Origin: Diaphorobacter ruginosibacter
GTDB lineage: Bacteria > Pseudomonadota > Gammaproteobacteria > Burkholderiales > Burkholderiaceae_C
DNA: 64,000 nucleotides
Assembly (NCBI RefSeq): GCF_014395975.1
Contig: NZ_CP060714.1
Coordinates: 4,836,001-4,900,000 of the forward strand
Direction: 5' to 3'
Part shown: piece after piece, positions 25,869-34,257 of the stretch
How the letters are laid out: every line of letters begins with the position of its first letter
How positions within the stretch are numbered: the stretch's first letter is position 1
Position numbers and translations under genes: made by a program
The notes under the pieces: generated by a model
Databases searched by the model: none
Seen by the model: the letters and a program-made list of their open reading frames with translations, nothing else
Told to the model about the DNA's origin: nothing

Positions 25869-26205
25869 GGATGAAACACAAACGATGAGCCAATGTAGAA
25901 ATAGTGGGCCTTCAGGTCAAAAACTTCTTTGCGAGTTTTGGAGAGTGAAATTTTTGCTGCGATGCAGAACAGGAATTTATATAGATTAGATCTATTGATT
26001 TGTCAGTTCAATGCCTTTTGTGCTGATTGTCTCTGTTCCGCTCTTCATTGTTTCAATGAGATACATGTGGCTTGTATCAAGAGATTTTTGCTACCAGATT
26101 TGAAGCGCGAGAGCGATTGTTAACAAGATGCTCCACGGATAGGCGATAGCTTGTGTAAAAAATAGCATTCACCTATTCAATTTTAATATCTTGTAGGTGC
26201 ATGCT
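25869..26205. other. AT-rich intergenic region, 337 bp
   Basis: This divergent spacer between iclR and the chalcone-isomerase-like gene is strikingly AT-rich against its GC-rich surroundings (runs of A/T such as GGAATTTATATAGATTAG near 25973). It contains the palindrome TAGATCTA at 25987-25994 and ends with the inverted repeat described separately. The one open frame inside (25929-26123) has no ribosome binding site and looks random. It probably carries both promoters and regulatory sites, or is a horizontally acquired remnant. Confidence 0.6.
26164..26205 (+). promoter_or_regulatory. Inverted repeat that contains the ribosome binding site of the chalcone-isomerase-like gene
   Basis: AGCATTCACCT (26164-26174) pairs with AGGTGCATGCT (26195-26205) at 10 of 11 positions across a 20-bp AT-rich loop. 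The only Shine-Dalgarno-like bases, AGGTG, lie in the right arm, directly before ATG 26206. It could sequester the ribosome binding site in the mRNA or be a protein-binding operator. Confidence 0.45.
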
Positions 26206-26883
26206 ATGCAAAGAGTCGTTCGCAACATCGCTGGTCTGCTGGTGGCGGGAGGCACGCTGGCCGCGGCTGTCTGTCTGCCCGCCCTGGCGCGCACGGAAGC
26301 CGGCGTGCCCGTGGTCGAGGCGAAGCCGGTGTCGATTCCAGCGCAGGCAAGCCCGTCGGCGGTCTTTGCCAACAAGGTTTCGGTGGGAGGGCGCACGGTG
26401 CAGCTCAACGGCTCCGGCACGCGGTTCAAGGCGGTGTTTCAGGTCTATCGCGCCGCGCTCTACACCGAAAAGCCCGCGCTGCAATATGGCGACCTGGCCG
26501 GGGAAGGCGAGGCCAAGCGCATCCATTTGGTCATGCTGCGGGAGGTGAATGCCAACGAACTGGGCAGCATGTTCGTGCGCGGTATCCAGGAGAACATGGA
26601 CAAGGCTGCGGCAGCACGCCTGATGCCGGCGATGCTGCGCATGTCGGCACTGTTCAGCGAATACAGGCGGCTCGATGCCGGCGACTCCATCACGCTCGAC
26701 TGGGTGCCCGGCAAGGGAACGGTGGTGTCCGTGCGCGGCGTCCCCGCTGCGGACCCAATTCCCGAGGCGCAGTTCTATCATGCGCTGGCAGGCATCTGGC
26801 TGGGAGCGACACCCGCGGACTGGAAGCTGCGCGATGCGATGCTGGGCGTGAAGGCCACGACCGATACGGCCAACAGGAACTGA
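26206..26883 (+). CDS. Chalcone-isomerase-family exported protein
   Basis: 225 residues with a Sec signal peptide (RNIAGLLVAGGTLAAAVCL, cleaved near ALA-RT). The rest matches bacterial chalcone-isomerase-like proteins: GSGTRFKAVFQVYRAALYTE, IHLVMLREVNANELG, and YHALAGIWLGATPAD near the C terminus. The bacterial members are periplasmic and probably bind fatty acids or small lipids, not flavonoids. I prefer ATG 26206; GTG 26197 lies in the same frame. Confidence 0.85.
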   Translation: MQRVVRNIAGLLVAGGTLAAAVCLPALARTEAGVPVVEAKPVSIPAQASPSAVFANKVSVGGRTVQLNGSGTRFKAVFQVYRAALYTEKPALQYGDLAGEGEAKRIHLVMLREVNANELGSMFVRGIQENMDKAAAARLMPAMLRMSALFSEYRRLDAGDSITLDWVPGKGTVVSVRGVPAADPIPEAQFYHALAGIWLGATPADWKLRDAMLGVKATTDTANRN

Positions 26884-27034
26884 TCGCGTGGCGCGCGGCA
26901 CCCCATCTTCCTGAGTGAAGGCCGTCAGGTCGTCAACATGCTCTTACATGCGGGAGCCAGGGGGCAGCCCTGTGGCGCGACAATGTGCCGCATGTTTCCC
27001 TCGCGCACCTTGCATGGGTGCGATACCGCTTCGT

Positions 27035-27658
27035 ATGAGATCCGCTCCTTTGCCTTCGGGCGTTGTTGTTGACGTGGCCGCCTGCACGCGGCGTCGATGG
27101 TTGTTCTCGGGCCTGCTGGCTGGCGGGGTGTTCCTGTCGGGATGCGCGGCGTCGCCCGGCGTGCTCGCCCAGCAGGGGTACACGATCTCGCAGGCACAGA
27201 TCCAGGGCGCGGTGGCACGCAAGTTCCCGCGCAGCTACGGCATGGGCGGACTCGTCAACCTGGCGCTGGCGGACCCGAGGATCCGGCTGAAGCCCGAACA
27301 CGACCAACTGAATGCGGTGATCGCGGTGGTGGCATCGGGGCCGCTGTTGCAGGGGCGTTCGTACAACGGCGCACTGGATGTGGACTTTTCGCTGCGCTAC
27401 GAAGCCTCCGACCGAACACTGCGGGCGACCCGGCTGCAGCTCAACGGCCTGCGCATGGAGGGTCTCACGCCAGCGGCGGAGCAGATGCTGCAGCAATACG
27501 GCACGACGCTGGCCCAGCGGTCACTGCAGGAGGTGGTCCTGCATCAGCTGAGCGAGCAGGACCTCGCGCTGACCGACGGGCTGGGCCTGGAGCCGGGTCA
27601 ATTCACCGTGACGGACAAGGGACTGGTGGTGCAGCTCAAGCCGAAGAACGCACTTTGA
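27035..27658 (+). CDS. DUF1439 lipoprotein
   Basis: 207 residues from ATG 27035; the signal peptide RRRWLFSGLLAGGVF ends in the lipobox LSGC. The mature protein has the DUF1439/YceB pattern: YTISQAQIQGAVARKFP, LADPRIRLKPEHDQLNAVIAV, and GRSYNGALDVDFSLRYE. Members are outer-membrane lipoproteins with a lipid-binding (BPI/SMP-like) tubular fold. The start is uncertain since no clear ribosome binding site is seen; GTG starts downstream are possible. Confidence 0.82.
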   Translation: MRSAPLPSGVVVDVAACTRRRWLFSGLLAGGVFLSGCAASPGVLAQQGYTISQAQIQGAVARKFPRSYGMGGLVNLALADPRIRLKPEHDQLNAVIAVVASGPLLQGRSYNGALDVDFSLRYEASDRTLRATRLQLNGLRMEGLTPAAEQMLQQYGTTLAQRSLQEVVLHQLSEQDLALTDGLGLEPGQFTVTDKGLVVQLKPKNAL

Positions 27659-27801
27659 TGGCGTCCTTTCGGATGTCTGCGCATGGTTCGTGACACTGTC
27701 CTACGCGGCGCGGCGCGCGTGGCTGTTACAAACAGGTTCACAGAGCGTCGGGCGTGGCGCTCCGCCAGGCAGAAAGAGACGAAGAAAGAGATGTATTGCC
27801 C

Positions 27802-28851
27802 ATGAGAACACAGACAAGCCATGAGGGTTCGCAACGGACGGTGTCTTCTCGCCGTTCTTCTTCATCGCTCGAACAGGAGCAGGCCGCGCATCGCCGGCTG
27901 GTGGTGGTCATCGTCGGGGCGTCCAGCGGCATCGGCCATGCGGCCGCCGTGGCGTTCGCACGGCGCGGCGCGCGGCTGGTTCTGGCCGCACGCAGCGCGG
28001 ACACCCTGGCGCCGGTCGTGACCGAGTGCATCGCGGAGGGGACCTCGGCGCTGGGCATCCCGACCGATGTGACGGATGCCGATGCGGTGCGCAAGCTGGC
28101 GGATCGCGCCATCAGCCACTATGGCCACATCGATGTGTGGGTGAATGCCGCCGGCGTCGGTGCCGTAGGGCGCTTCGATGGCGTGCCGCTGTCGGCCAGC
28201 CGCAGGGTGATCGAGTCGAACCTGATGGGGCACCTGCACGGCGCGCATGCGGCGATCCAGCATTTCCGCGAGACCGGCAGGGGCCTGCTGGTCAACCTCA
28301 ATTCCATGGGTGGTTGGGTCGGCACGCCGTTCGCGGCCGCCTACAGTGCCAGCAAGTTCGGCGTGCGCGGCCTCTCCGAGAGCCTGCGCGCCGAGGTGGC
28401 CGATCTGCCGAATGTCCACATCTGCGACGTGGCGCCCACGCTGGTGGACACTCCCGGCCTCGCCAACGGAGCGAACTACACGGGCAGGCGGCTGCGTATG
28501 CCGCTGCCCATGCTCGATCCGCGCCGCGTGGCACAGACGATCGTGGCGCTTGCGTACTCGTCGCACCCGCGTCCGGTGACGTGGCTCGGGGCCGCCGCGC
28601 TGCCCGGTCGGGTCGCGCACGCCGTATCGCCCACGTTGGTCGGCAAGGTGATGAACTGGTTCGGTGCGCGTGGCCTGCGCCACGCGGAGCCTGCTCCCTT
28701 GAGCGATGGAAATCTCTACGAGCCTTCCGTCGACACCGGCATCGATGGCGGCGTGCGCAGTGCGCGCACCGAAGCCGCGACGGCCGCCATCGTGCTGGGC
28801 ACGGTGGGGCTGGCGATCGGCTGGTGGGTGGGCAGCCGCACCCGGCGCTGA
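27802..28851 (+). CDS. Short-chain dehydrogenase/reductase with C-terminal membrane anchor
   Basis: 349 residues. Rossmann motif VVIVGASSGIGHAAAVAFA, NAAGVGAVG, catalytic serine in NSMGGW and the YSASK tyrosine/lysine pair are all present, so it should be active. The last 25 residues form one hydrophobic helix (AAIVLGTVGLAIGWWVG) ending in SRTRR, which anchors it to the inner membrane. A 40-residue Ser/Arg/Gln-rich N-terminal segment is unusual. Substrate unknown. I chose ATG 27802 over the upstream GTG/ATG at 27754, whose extra residues have no support. Confidence 0.85.
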   Translation: MRTQTSHEGSQRTVSSRRSSSSLEQEQAAHRRLVVVIVGASSGIGHAAAVAFARRGARLVLAARSADTLAPVVTECIAEGTSALGIPTDVTDADAVRKLADRAISHYGHIDVWVNAAGVGAVGRFDGVPLSASRRVIESNLMGHLHGAHAAIQHFRETGRGLLVNLNSMGGWVGTPFAAAYSASKFGVRGLSESLRAEVADLPNVHICDVAPTLVDTPGLANGANYTGRRLRMPLPMLDPRRVAQTIVALAYSSHPRPVTWLGAAALPGRVAHAVSPTLVGKVMNWFGARGLRHAEPAPLSDGNLYEPSVDTGIDGGVRSARTEAATAAIVLGTVGLAIGWWVGSRTRR

Positions 28852-28880
28852 GCGGCTTTCCCGGGGGTGACCCCACTCGC

Positions 28881-28910
28881 GATCCATGCCCTATAGCCAG
28901 GGTATGGATC
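28881..28910. promoter_or_regulatory. 12-bp inverted repeat, possible operator or weak terminator
   Basis: GATCCATGCCCT (28881-28892) and AGGGTATGGATC (28899-28910) pair at all but one (G-T) position with a 6-base loop. It sits between the SDR gene and the GyrI-like gene. No T tract follows, so an operator upstream of the GyrI-like gene is as likely as a terminator. Confidence 0.45.
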
Positions 28911-28957
28911 CGGCACTACCATGTGTGATGTCTGCTTGACTCAGCCAGGAGCGCATC

Positions 28958-29425
28958 ATGATTGAGCCACCAGAGATCATCGACATATCGCTGTGCCGCT
29001 TCACGGCCGTGATTCCGGTGCGCTGCACGCGCGAGGAGATCCAGCTCGTGATGGGCCGAGGCGTACGCGAACTGCTCGACGCGGTGCGCGAACAGGGTGC
29101 GGCGCCCATTGCGCCGCTCTACACCCATCATCTGCGGCGACCCACGGACAGCTTCGACTTCGAGATCGGCATTCCGGTCGATCGTTCGGTCCACGCCTGC
29201 GGGCGCGTGCTGCCCTCGGAGTGGCCGGTCATGCGCGTGGCACGCACCGTGCACTGCGGGCGCTACGAGGAATTGCCCGGTGCATGGGGCGCATTCAAGG
29301 AGTGGATCGTGGCGCACGGGCTGGCCGTGACCCCCGATCTCTGGGAGTGCTACGTGACCGGTCCTGAGCGCGGCTCCGATACGCGGCTCTGGCGCACCGA
29401 ACTGATTCAGCCGCTGGCAGGCTGA
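28958..29425 (+). CDS. GyrI-like small-molecule-binding domain protein
   Basis: 155 residues from ATG 28958, with AGGAG seven bases upstream. The single domain resembles the GyrI/AraC effector-binding fold: RFTAVIPVRCTREEIQLVM, FDFEIGIPVDRSV, and HCGRYEELPGAWGAFKEWI. Stand-alone members bind or hydrolyse small cyclic or aromatic compounds and may protect against toxins. It ends one base from the stop of the convergent LysR gene. Confidence 0.8.
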   Translation: MIEPPEIIDISLCRFTAVIPVRCTREEIQLVMGRGVRELLDAVREQGAAPIAPLYTHHLRRPTDSFDFEIGIPVDRSVHACGRVLPSEWPVMRVARTVHCGRYEELPGAWGAFKEWIVAHGLAVTPDLWECYVTGPERGSDTRLWRTELIQPLAG

Positions 29426-29426
29426 A

Positions 29427-30335
29427 TCAGGCAGGCTGCGGGGCGTCCTGTGCCAGTTGCTCCGCCAGGAAGTCGACCACGGCACGCACGCGCGGCGCAA
29501 GCGACCGGCCGCCCGGATACAGCAGATAGAAGCGATCCTCCTCGGACTGCCGGTGGAACTGCGTGAGCAGCGGCACCAGCCGGCCCGCCTGCAGGTCGGC
29601 GGCAATGTTGAAGTGCGCCAGCCGTACGATGCCCAGTCCCTGCAGGGCCAGCGTGCGCAGCAGCTCGCCCTGATTGGCGCCGATATGGCGCGGAATGTCC
29701 ACGGCCTTGACGTCGCTGCCGTCCTGGAAGGTCCAGTTGTTCCATTGCGTGCGGATGGTGAAGTTCAGGCAGCGGTGGTGCCGCAGTTCCTGGGGTTCGG
29801 CGGGGCTGCCGAAGCGCTCCAGATAGGACGGTGCGGCGGCGATCACCCAGGGGCGCAGCATCAGCGGGCGGCCCACCAAGGTGAGCTCGGTGGGCTGCCC
29901 GCTGTGGATGGCCACGTCGAGCCCCTGCCGGATGAAATCGGCACGCTCGGTGCCCAGCACGAAGTCGAGCCGCAGCCTGGGGTGCCTGTCCATCAGCAGC
30001 GGCAGGCGCGGCGCGATCAGGTACTTGGCCGTGGTCAGCGCGGTGTGGATGCGCACCACGCCCGAGATGTCCGCGGCGCGCAGGTGCACGGCGTCTTCCG
30101 CATCCACCATGGCGCGCACCACGTGCATGCCGGCCTCGCGAAAGCGCTCGCCCTCCTGCGTGAGGCGGATGGTGCCCGCGATGCGCTCGAACAGCCGCAC
30201 GGACAGACGCTGCTCCAGCCGCGCGATCAGCTTGCTCACGGCGGACGGCGTCATCTCCTGCTTGCGTGCGGCGGCTGAGAAGCTGCCCTCGTCGACCACG
30301 CTCAGAAAGACCGAGATTTCAGCGTATTTGTCCAT
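29427..30335 (-). CDS. LysR-family transcriptional regulator
   Basis: 302 residues from ATG 30335 (MDKYAEISVFLSVVDEGSF). Winged-helix with SFSAAARKQEMTPSAVSKLIARLEQRL and a C-terminal LysR substrate-binding domain of the CrgA-like branch (NQGELLRTLALQGLGIVRL). It is transcribed away from the AtuA operon, and a 25-bp near-palindrome lies in the spacer, so it probably regulates that operon and itself. The upstream open frame to 30518 is not supported. Confidence 0.92.
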   Translation of the reverse strand: MDKYAEISVFLSVVDEGSFSAAARKQEMTPSAVSKLIARLEQRLSVRLFERIAGTIRLTQEGERFREAGMHVVRAMVDAEDAVHLRAADISGVVRIHTALTTAKYLIAPRLPLLMDRHPRLRLDFVLGTERADFIRQGLDVAIHSGQPTELTLVGRPLMLRPWVIAAAPSYLERFGSPAEPQELRHHRCLNFTIRTQWNNWTFQDGSDVKAVDIPRHIGANQGELLRTLALQGLGIVRLAHFNIAADLQAGRLVPLLTQFHRQSEEDRFYLLYPGGRSLAPRVRAVVDFLAEQLAQDAPQPA

Positions 30336-30345
30336 GATGCAAGGG

Positions 30346-30370
30346 TAGCTGTGAATTGAATTCATAGCTA
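30346..30370. promoter_or_regulatory. Candidate LysR operator between lysR and the AtuA operon
   Basis: TAGCTGTGAATT, one central G, and AATTCATAGCTA form a 25-bp palindrome with one mismatch per arm. It lies 11 bp before the LysR start codon and 73 bp before the AtuA gene, where a LysR dimer would bind. Confidence 0.55.
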
Positions 30371-30442
30371 CTGGTCTTGCGAACGCATTGTTGAACAAAG
30401 AGCGGATCTTCAGAATGGCCTGAAATGAAGGAGACAACGCTG

Positions 30443-31837
30443 ATGAACGACATGAGTGACGTTGATGGCGGGCGCACGCCGCGCAGCAGGACGCTGCGCA
30501 TCGGCTCGGGTGCCGCATGGTGGGGCGATCGCGTGGAGCCCGCGGGGCTGAATGCGGAGCAGGGCGATCTCGACTATCTGTGCTTCGAGACCATGGCGGA
30601 GGCCACGGTCTCCGCGGCGCAGGTGCGCGCGCGGCGCGATCCCTCGTTCGCGGGCTACGACACCTATCTCGACGACCGCATGCGGGCGGTGCTGCCCGCG
30701 TGCATGCGGCGCGGCACGAAGATCATCTCCAACCAGGGATGGATCAACCCGCAGGGCGCGGCCGAACGCATCACGGCGCTGCTGCGCGAGATGGGCATCG
30801 AAGGCGTGAAGGTGGCCGCGGTGAGCGGCAGCATGATCACCGACCGCGTGCTCTCGCTTGCACCGACCATCCTGGAGAACGGCCAGCCCACCGCCACGCT
30901 TCGGGACACGCTGATCTCCGCCGAGGCCTACATGGGCGCGGAGCCGATCGTGCAGGCGCTTCGCGAAGGCGCGCAGATCGTGGTGACGGGCCGCGTGGCC
31001 GATCCTTCGCTGTTCCTCGCGCCGATGATGTACGAGTTCGGCTGGAGTGCGCTTGACCACGAGAAGGTCGGCGCGGGCAGCGGCATCGGCCATCTCATGG
31101 AATGCGGTGCGCAGGTGACGGGTGGCTACTTCAGCGACCCGGGCCTGAAGGACGTGCCCGAACCCTGGAACTTTGCCTTTCCCATCGCCGAGGTCGAGGC
31201 CGACGGCAGCGTCGTGATCGCGAAGGTCGCGGGTTCGGGCGGCGCGATCACCCTGCAGACCGTGAAGGAGCAGATGCTCTACGAAGTACATGATCCGGCG
31301 AACTACATCACGCCGGACGTGGTCGTCGACTTCACCCGGGCGCGGCTCGAACAGATCGGAGCGGACCGTGTGCGCGTGACCGGGCTGACCGGCAAGCCGC
31401 GCACGTCCACGCTCAAGGTCTCGATGGGCTGCACCGAAGGCTTCATCGGCGAGGACATGTTCTTCTACGCCGGCCCGGGCGCGCTGCGCCGCGCACAGCT
31501 GGCCAGGAGGATCCTGGAGGAGCGCTTCAGGATCGTGAAGCTCGAGGCGGAGGACATGCGCATCGATTTCCTGGGACTCAATGCCATCCACGGCGCCGCG
31601 ACGCCGGCCGATGCGCCCGAGCCCTACGAGGTGGCCGTGCGCGTCGCGGCCAGGACGAAGACGCGCGAGCAGGCGCTGAAAGTGGGCCGCGAGGTCGACG
31701 GCATGGCGGTGTCGGGCGTGGCCCATACCGGCAAGCGCGTGCCGCACCAGGACCGCACGCGCGAGGTGATTGGCGTCTGGTCATCGCTGGTGGCGCGCGA
31801 ACAGGTGACGCCGCAGATCGACTATTTCATCAGCTGA
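30443..31837 (+). CDS. AtuA-family protein (DUF1446, acyclic terpene utilisation-like)
   Basis: 464 residues from ATG 30443, with AAGGAG nine bases upstream; ATG 30425 is in frame but overlaps that site. The AtuA/DUF1446 family pattern is clear: RIGSGAAWWGDRVEP, CFETMAEATVSAAQ, ISNQGWINPQGAAERITAL, VVTGRVADPSLFLAPM and GGYFSDPG. AtuA is needed for geranyl/citronellyl-CoA breakdown in Pseudomonas, but its biochemical role is unknown, and in this context (AtuA-associated small protein, Bug binding protein) a broader carboxylate or CoA pathway is likely. Confidence 0.88.
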   Translation: MNDMSDVDGGRTPRSRTLRIGSGAAWWGDRVEPAGLNAEQGDLDYLCFETMAEATVSAAQVRARRDPSFAGYDTYLDDRMRAVLPACMRRGTKIISNQGWINPQGAAERITALLREMGIEGVKVAAVSGSMITDRVLSLAPTILENGQPTATLRDTLISAEAYMGAEPIVQALREGAQIVVTGRVADPSLFLAPMMYEFGWSALDHEKVGAGSGIGHLMECGAQVTGGYFSDPGLKDVPEPWNFAFPIAEVEADGSVVIAKVAGSGGAITLQTVKEQMLYEVHDPANYITPDVVVDFTRARLEQIGADRVRVTGLTGKPRTSTLKVSMGCTEGFIGEDMFFYAGPGALRRAQLARRILEERFRIVKLEAEDMRIDFLGLNAIHGAATPADAPEPYEVAVRVAARTKTREQALKVGREVDGMAVSGVAHTGKRVPHQDRTREVIGVWSSLVAREQVTPQIDYFIS

Positions 31838-31858
31838 GCCGGAAAGGAGCCAACCGAC

Positions 31859-32263
31859 ATGTCATCCACGAAGAAAGTGCTGCTCGAACAGGTGGCCCAC
31901 ACGCGCTCGGGCGACAAGGGCAACACCTCGAACATCGCGGTATTTGCCTATGAGCCCGCGCTCTATCCCCTGCTCAAGGAGCAGCTCACGGCCGAGCGCT
32001 TCAAGGCGTTTCACCGCACGGCCATCACCGGCGATGTGCTGCGATACGAGGTGGACAACCTCCACGCGCTGAACTTTGTCGCCCATGGCGCGCTCGGCGG
32101 CGGCGTCTCGCGCAGCCTGTCGCTGGACAACTACGGCAAGGCGTTGTCGGCGGCGATTCTGGGCTTTGAAATTGAGGTGCCGCAGGCGCTGCTGTCATGC
32201 CTGAGAACACGCCAGCCGGCGTCCCCTCAAGGGCATGCCGATGCGGGCGCCGGGCAGCCGTGA
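31859..32263 (+). CDS. AtuA-associated small protein
   Basis: 134 residues, with AAGGAG before ATG 31859. The pattern HTRSGDKGNTSNIAVFAY and LHALNFVAHGALGGGVSRSLSLDNYGK is that of the AtuA-related domain, which elsewhere is fused to the C terminus of AtuA. Here it is a separate gene 21 bp downstream, probably forming a complex with AtuA. The last 25 residues are a variable tail (RTRQPASPQGHADAGAGQP). Confidence 0.85.
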   Translation: MSSTKKVLLEQVAHTRSGDKGNTSNIAVFAYEPALYPLLKEQLTAERFKAFHRTAITGDVLRYEVDNLHALNFVAHGALGGGVSRSLSLDNYGKALSAAILGFEIEVPQALLSCLRTRQPASPQGHADAGAGQP

Positions 32264-32303
32264 ACCGCCATGACACCACGAAGATAAAAAGGAGACAGGC
32301 ACC

Positions 32304-33290
32304 ATGTTCCAAACCCGCAGGCGCACCATGCTGCGCCACGTCGCGGCGGCGTATCTCGCCGCCAGTTCCTTTGCCGCCTTTGCGCAGGCCGTGTACCCCA
32401 GCAAGCCCGTGCGCATCATCGTTCCGTACCCGGCGGGCGGCACGACCGACATCATCGCGCGCATCGCGGCGAACCAGCTGACCGAGCGGCTCAAGCAGTC
32501 GTTCATCGTCGAGAACAAGGCCGGTGCGAGCGGCGCCATCGGCTCGCAGGCGGTGGCGCAGGCGGCGCCCGACGGCTATACGCTGGTGATGGCGACGGCC
32601 AGCTCCCACGGCATCAACTCGGCGCTGCAAAAGAGCCTGCCATACGATGCGGTGAAGGACTTCGCGCCGATCACCGTGGTGGCGAACACACCCAACATCA
32701 TCATCGCCAACCCGGCTGTGCCGGTGAAGAACCTGCAGGAGCTGATCGCACTGGCGAAGAAGGAGCCCGGCAGGATCAACTTCGGCTCCACGAGCGCGGG
32801 CGGCTCGCCGCACATGAGCGCCGAGTTGCTCAAGATGATGGCCGGCATCGACATGACGCATGTGCCCTACAAGGGGGCCGCGCCCATGCTGACCGACCTG
32901 ATCGGCGGGCAGGTGCAGATCGGCTTCGACAACCTGCCATCGAGCATCGGGTTCGTGAAGAGCGGCAAGGTGCGTGCGCTGGCGGTGACCACCGCCCGGC
33001 GCTGGCCCGGCGCGCCGGACATTCCCACGGTGGCCGAGAGCGGCGTGCCGGGGTACGAGGTTTCCGGCTGGTTCGGGTTGCTGGCACCCGCGGGCACGCC
33101 CAGGGAGATCCTGAACAAGCTGCAGGGCACCATCGCCGAGGCGGTGAAGTCGCCCGAGGTGGCCAAGCAGCTCAACGACCTCGGGGCGGAACCCGTCGCC
33201 AACAAGCCGGAAGTCTTCGCGCAGGAGATCAAGGACGATGTGGAGAAATGGCGCAAGGTGGTGAAGACCACGGGCGTGAAGCTCGATTGA
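32304..33290 (+). CDS. Bug-family (TctC) periplasmic substrate-binding protein
   Basis: 328 residues with an RRR-containing export signal (MFQTRRRTMLRHVAAAYLAA). Hallmarks VYPSKPVRIIVPYPAGGTTD, GAIGSQAVAQAAPDGYTL and VPYKGAAPMLTDL identify the Bug family. An AAAAGGAGA box precedes the start. As third gene of the AtuA operon, it probably captures the carboxylate handled by that route. It is a paralogue of the protein at 22295-23299. Confidence 0.93.
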   Translation: MFQTRRRTMLRHVAAAYLAASSFAAFAQAVYPSKPVRIIVPYPAGGTTDIIARIAANQLTERLKQSFIVENKAGASGAIGSQAVAQAAPDGYTLVMATASSHGINSALQKSLPYDAVKDFAPITVVANTPNIIIANPAVPVKNLQELIALAKKEPGRINFGSTSAGGSPHMSAELLKMMAGIDMTHVPYKGAAPMLTDLIGGQVQIGFDNLPSSIGFVKSGKVRALAVTTARRWPGAPDIPTVAESGVPGYEVSGWFGLLAPAGTPREILNKLQGTIAEAVKSPEVAKQLNDLGAEPVANKPEVFAQEIKDDVEKWRKVVKTTGVKLD

Positions 33291-33333
33291 CCGTGTTGCC
33301 CGTGTGCCGCGCGGCAACCGTAGAATCTCGCCC

Positions 33334-33807
33334 ATGAACATCACCAAAGACACAGCCGTCACGCTGCACTACAAGATCGCGGATCCCGTCACCGGCAAGC
33401 CGCTGGATTCGGGCGATGTGGCCTATCTGCATGGCGGATACGAGAACATCTTCCCGAAGGTCGAGGCCGCCCTTGAGGGACAGGCCGCGGGATTTGCCGC
33501 CACCATCGACCTGGCCGTGGCGGACGCCTTCGGCGAGCGCGACGAAAGCCTGGTGCGCGTGATTCCCAAGAGCGAGTTTCCCCCCGGGGTCAAGGTGGGC
33601 GGACAGCTCCAGGGCCCCGGCAATGATGGTCACATGACGGTCTTCAACGTCGTGAAGATCAAGGGCCCCGAGGTGCACCTGGATGGCAACCATCCGCTGG
33701 CCGGCAAGCCGCTGCGCTTTGCCGCCACGGTAACCGAGGTGCGCGCCGCGACACCGGAAGAGATCGCGCACAGGCACGTGCACGGCGGCCACGGCCACCA
33801 TCACTGA
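33334..33807 (+). CDS. slyD: FKBP-type peptidyl-prolyl isomerase, SlyD-like
   Basis: 157 residues from ATG 33334 (MNITKDTAVTLHYKI). The FKBP core (residues 1-70 and 130-150) is interrupted by the insert-in-flap chaperone domain (about 70-125). HLDGNHPLAGKPL is the SlyD signature, and the C terminus ends in a metal-binding tail (HRHVHGGHGHHH). SlyD folds proteins and delivers nickel to hydrogenase and urease; the short histidine tail supports metal binding. Confidence 0.92.
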   Translation: MNITKDTAVTLHYKIADPVTGKPLDSGDVAYLHGGYENIFPKVEAALEGQAAGFAATIDLAVADAFGERDESLVRVIPKSEFPPGVKVGGQLQGPGNDGHMTVFNVVKIKGPEVHLDGNHPLAGKPLRFAATVTEVRAATPEEIAHRHVHGGHGHHH

Positions 33808-33831
33808 GCCGAACCGGTCTTTGCTCTTCAA

Positions 33832-33870
33832 GGGCCGAAGCGTGCAGTCATGCATGCTTCGGCCCTTTTT
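33832..33870 (+). terminator. Rho-independent terminator of slyD
   Basis: A perfect 10-bp stem (GGGCCGAAGC at 33832-33841 with GCTTCGGCCC at 33856-33865) and 14-base loop, followed by TTTTT. It lies 24 bp after the slyD stop. Confidence 0.88.
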
Positions 33871-34039
33871 CATCGCCGGGCCGCCCCAAGATGAAAAGCG
33901 CCCCTCTCGGAGGGGCAGCGGCCACACGCAGTGGGCAAGCGTGGGGAGCCATTTTCATCGCCGGGCCGCCCCAAGATGAAAAGCGCCCCCTCGGGGGGCA
34001 GCGGACCATGCGAAGCAGGGGGGCGTGAGGGCCATTTTT
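33871..34039. repeat. Tandem pair of a dispersed Comamonadaceae-type intergenic repeat
   Basis: Two units start at 33871 and 33956 (85-bp period); their first 34 bases are identical (beginning CATCGCCGGGCCGCCCCAAG). Each contains a hairpin with a TCG loop: GCCCCTC/GAGGGGC in the first and GCCCCC/GGGGGC in the second, so the stem is kept although bases changed. A third, partial copy is at 43433-43458. Such units are frequent between genes in this family. Confidence 0.7.
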
Positions 34040-34053
34040 CATTCAAGGTCGGC

Positions 34054-34257
34054 ATGGCCCTGACGGCGCACAAGGCCGTGGCGACGTCCATGCGCTACCT
34101 TCACACCGAGGACAAGCCGGTGCGCGAAGCGGCTGAACCGAAGACGTACGTCTTGCACTGCTTCCAGAAGAAAACGCAGGCGACCAGTCAGCGGGACAAG
34201 GACATCGCTACGGCGCGTTACCGCGCCGTGGTCAACGCAAGAAAGGCCACGCCATGA
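34054..34257 (+). pseudogene. Remnant: integrase C terminus joined to HigB/Gp49-type toxin C terminus
   Basis: The frame codes for about 67 residues. The first half (ALTAHKAVATSMRYLHTEDK) resembles the end of tyrosine recombinases, including the RYLH tyrosine. The second half (YVLHCFQKKTQATSQRDKD, then ARYRAVVNARK) is the C-terminal part of phage-derived Gp49/HigB-type RelE toxins. Neither gene is complete, so both proteins are inactive. The frame overlaps the antitoxin gene by 4 bp (ATGA), as intact toxin-antitoxin pairs do. The tandem repeats lie just upstream. Confidence 0.55.

Noticed and set aside
25929..26123. 64-codon frame in the AT-rich spacer
   Set aside because: No ribosome binding site, random-looking cysteine-rich composition and no orthologue pattern recognised.
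34054..34134. Functional integrase gene
   Set aside because: Only the last part with the RYLH tyrosine is present; no recombinase core.
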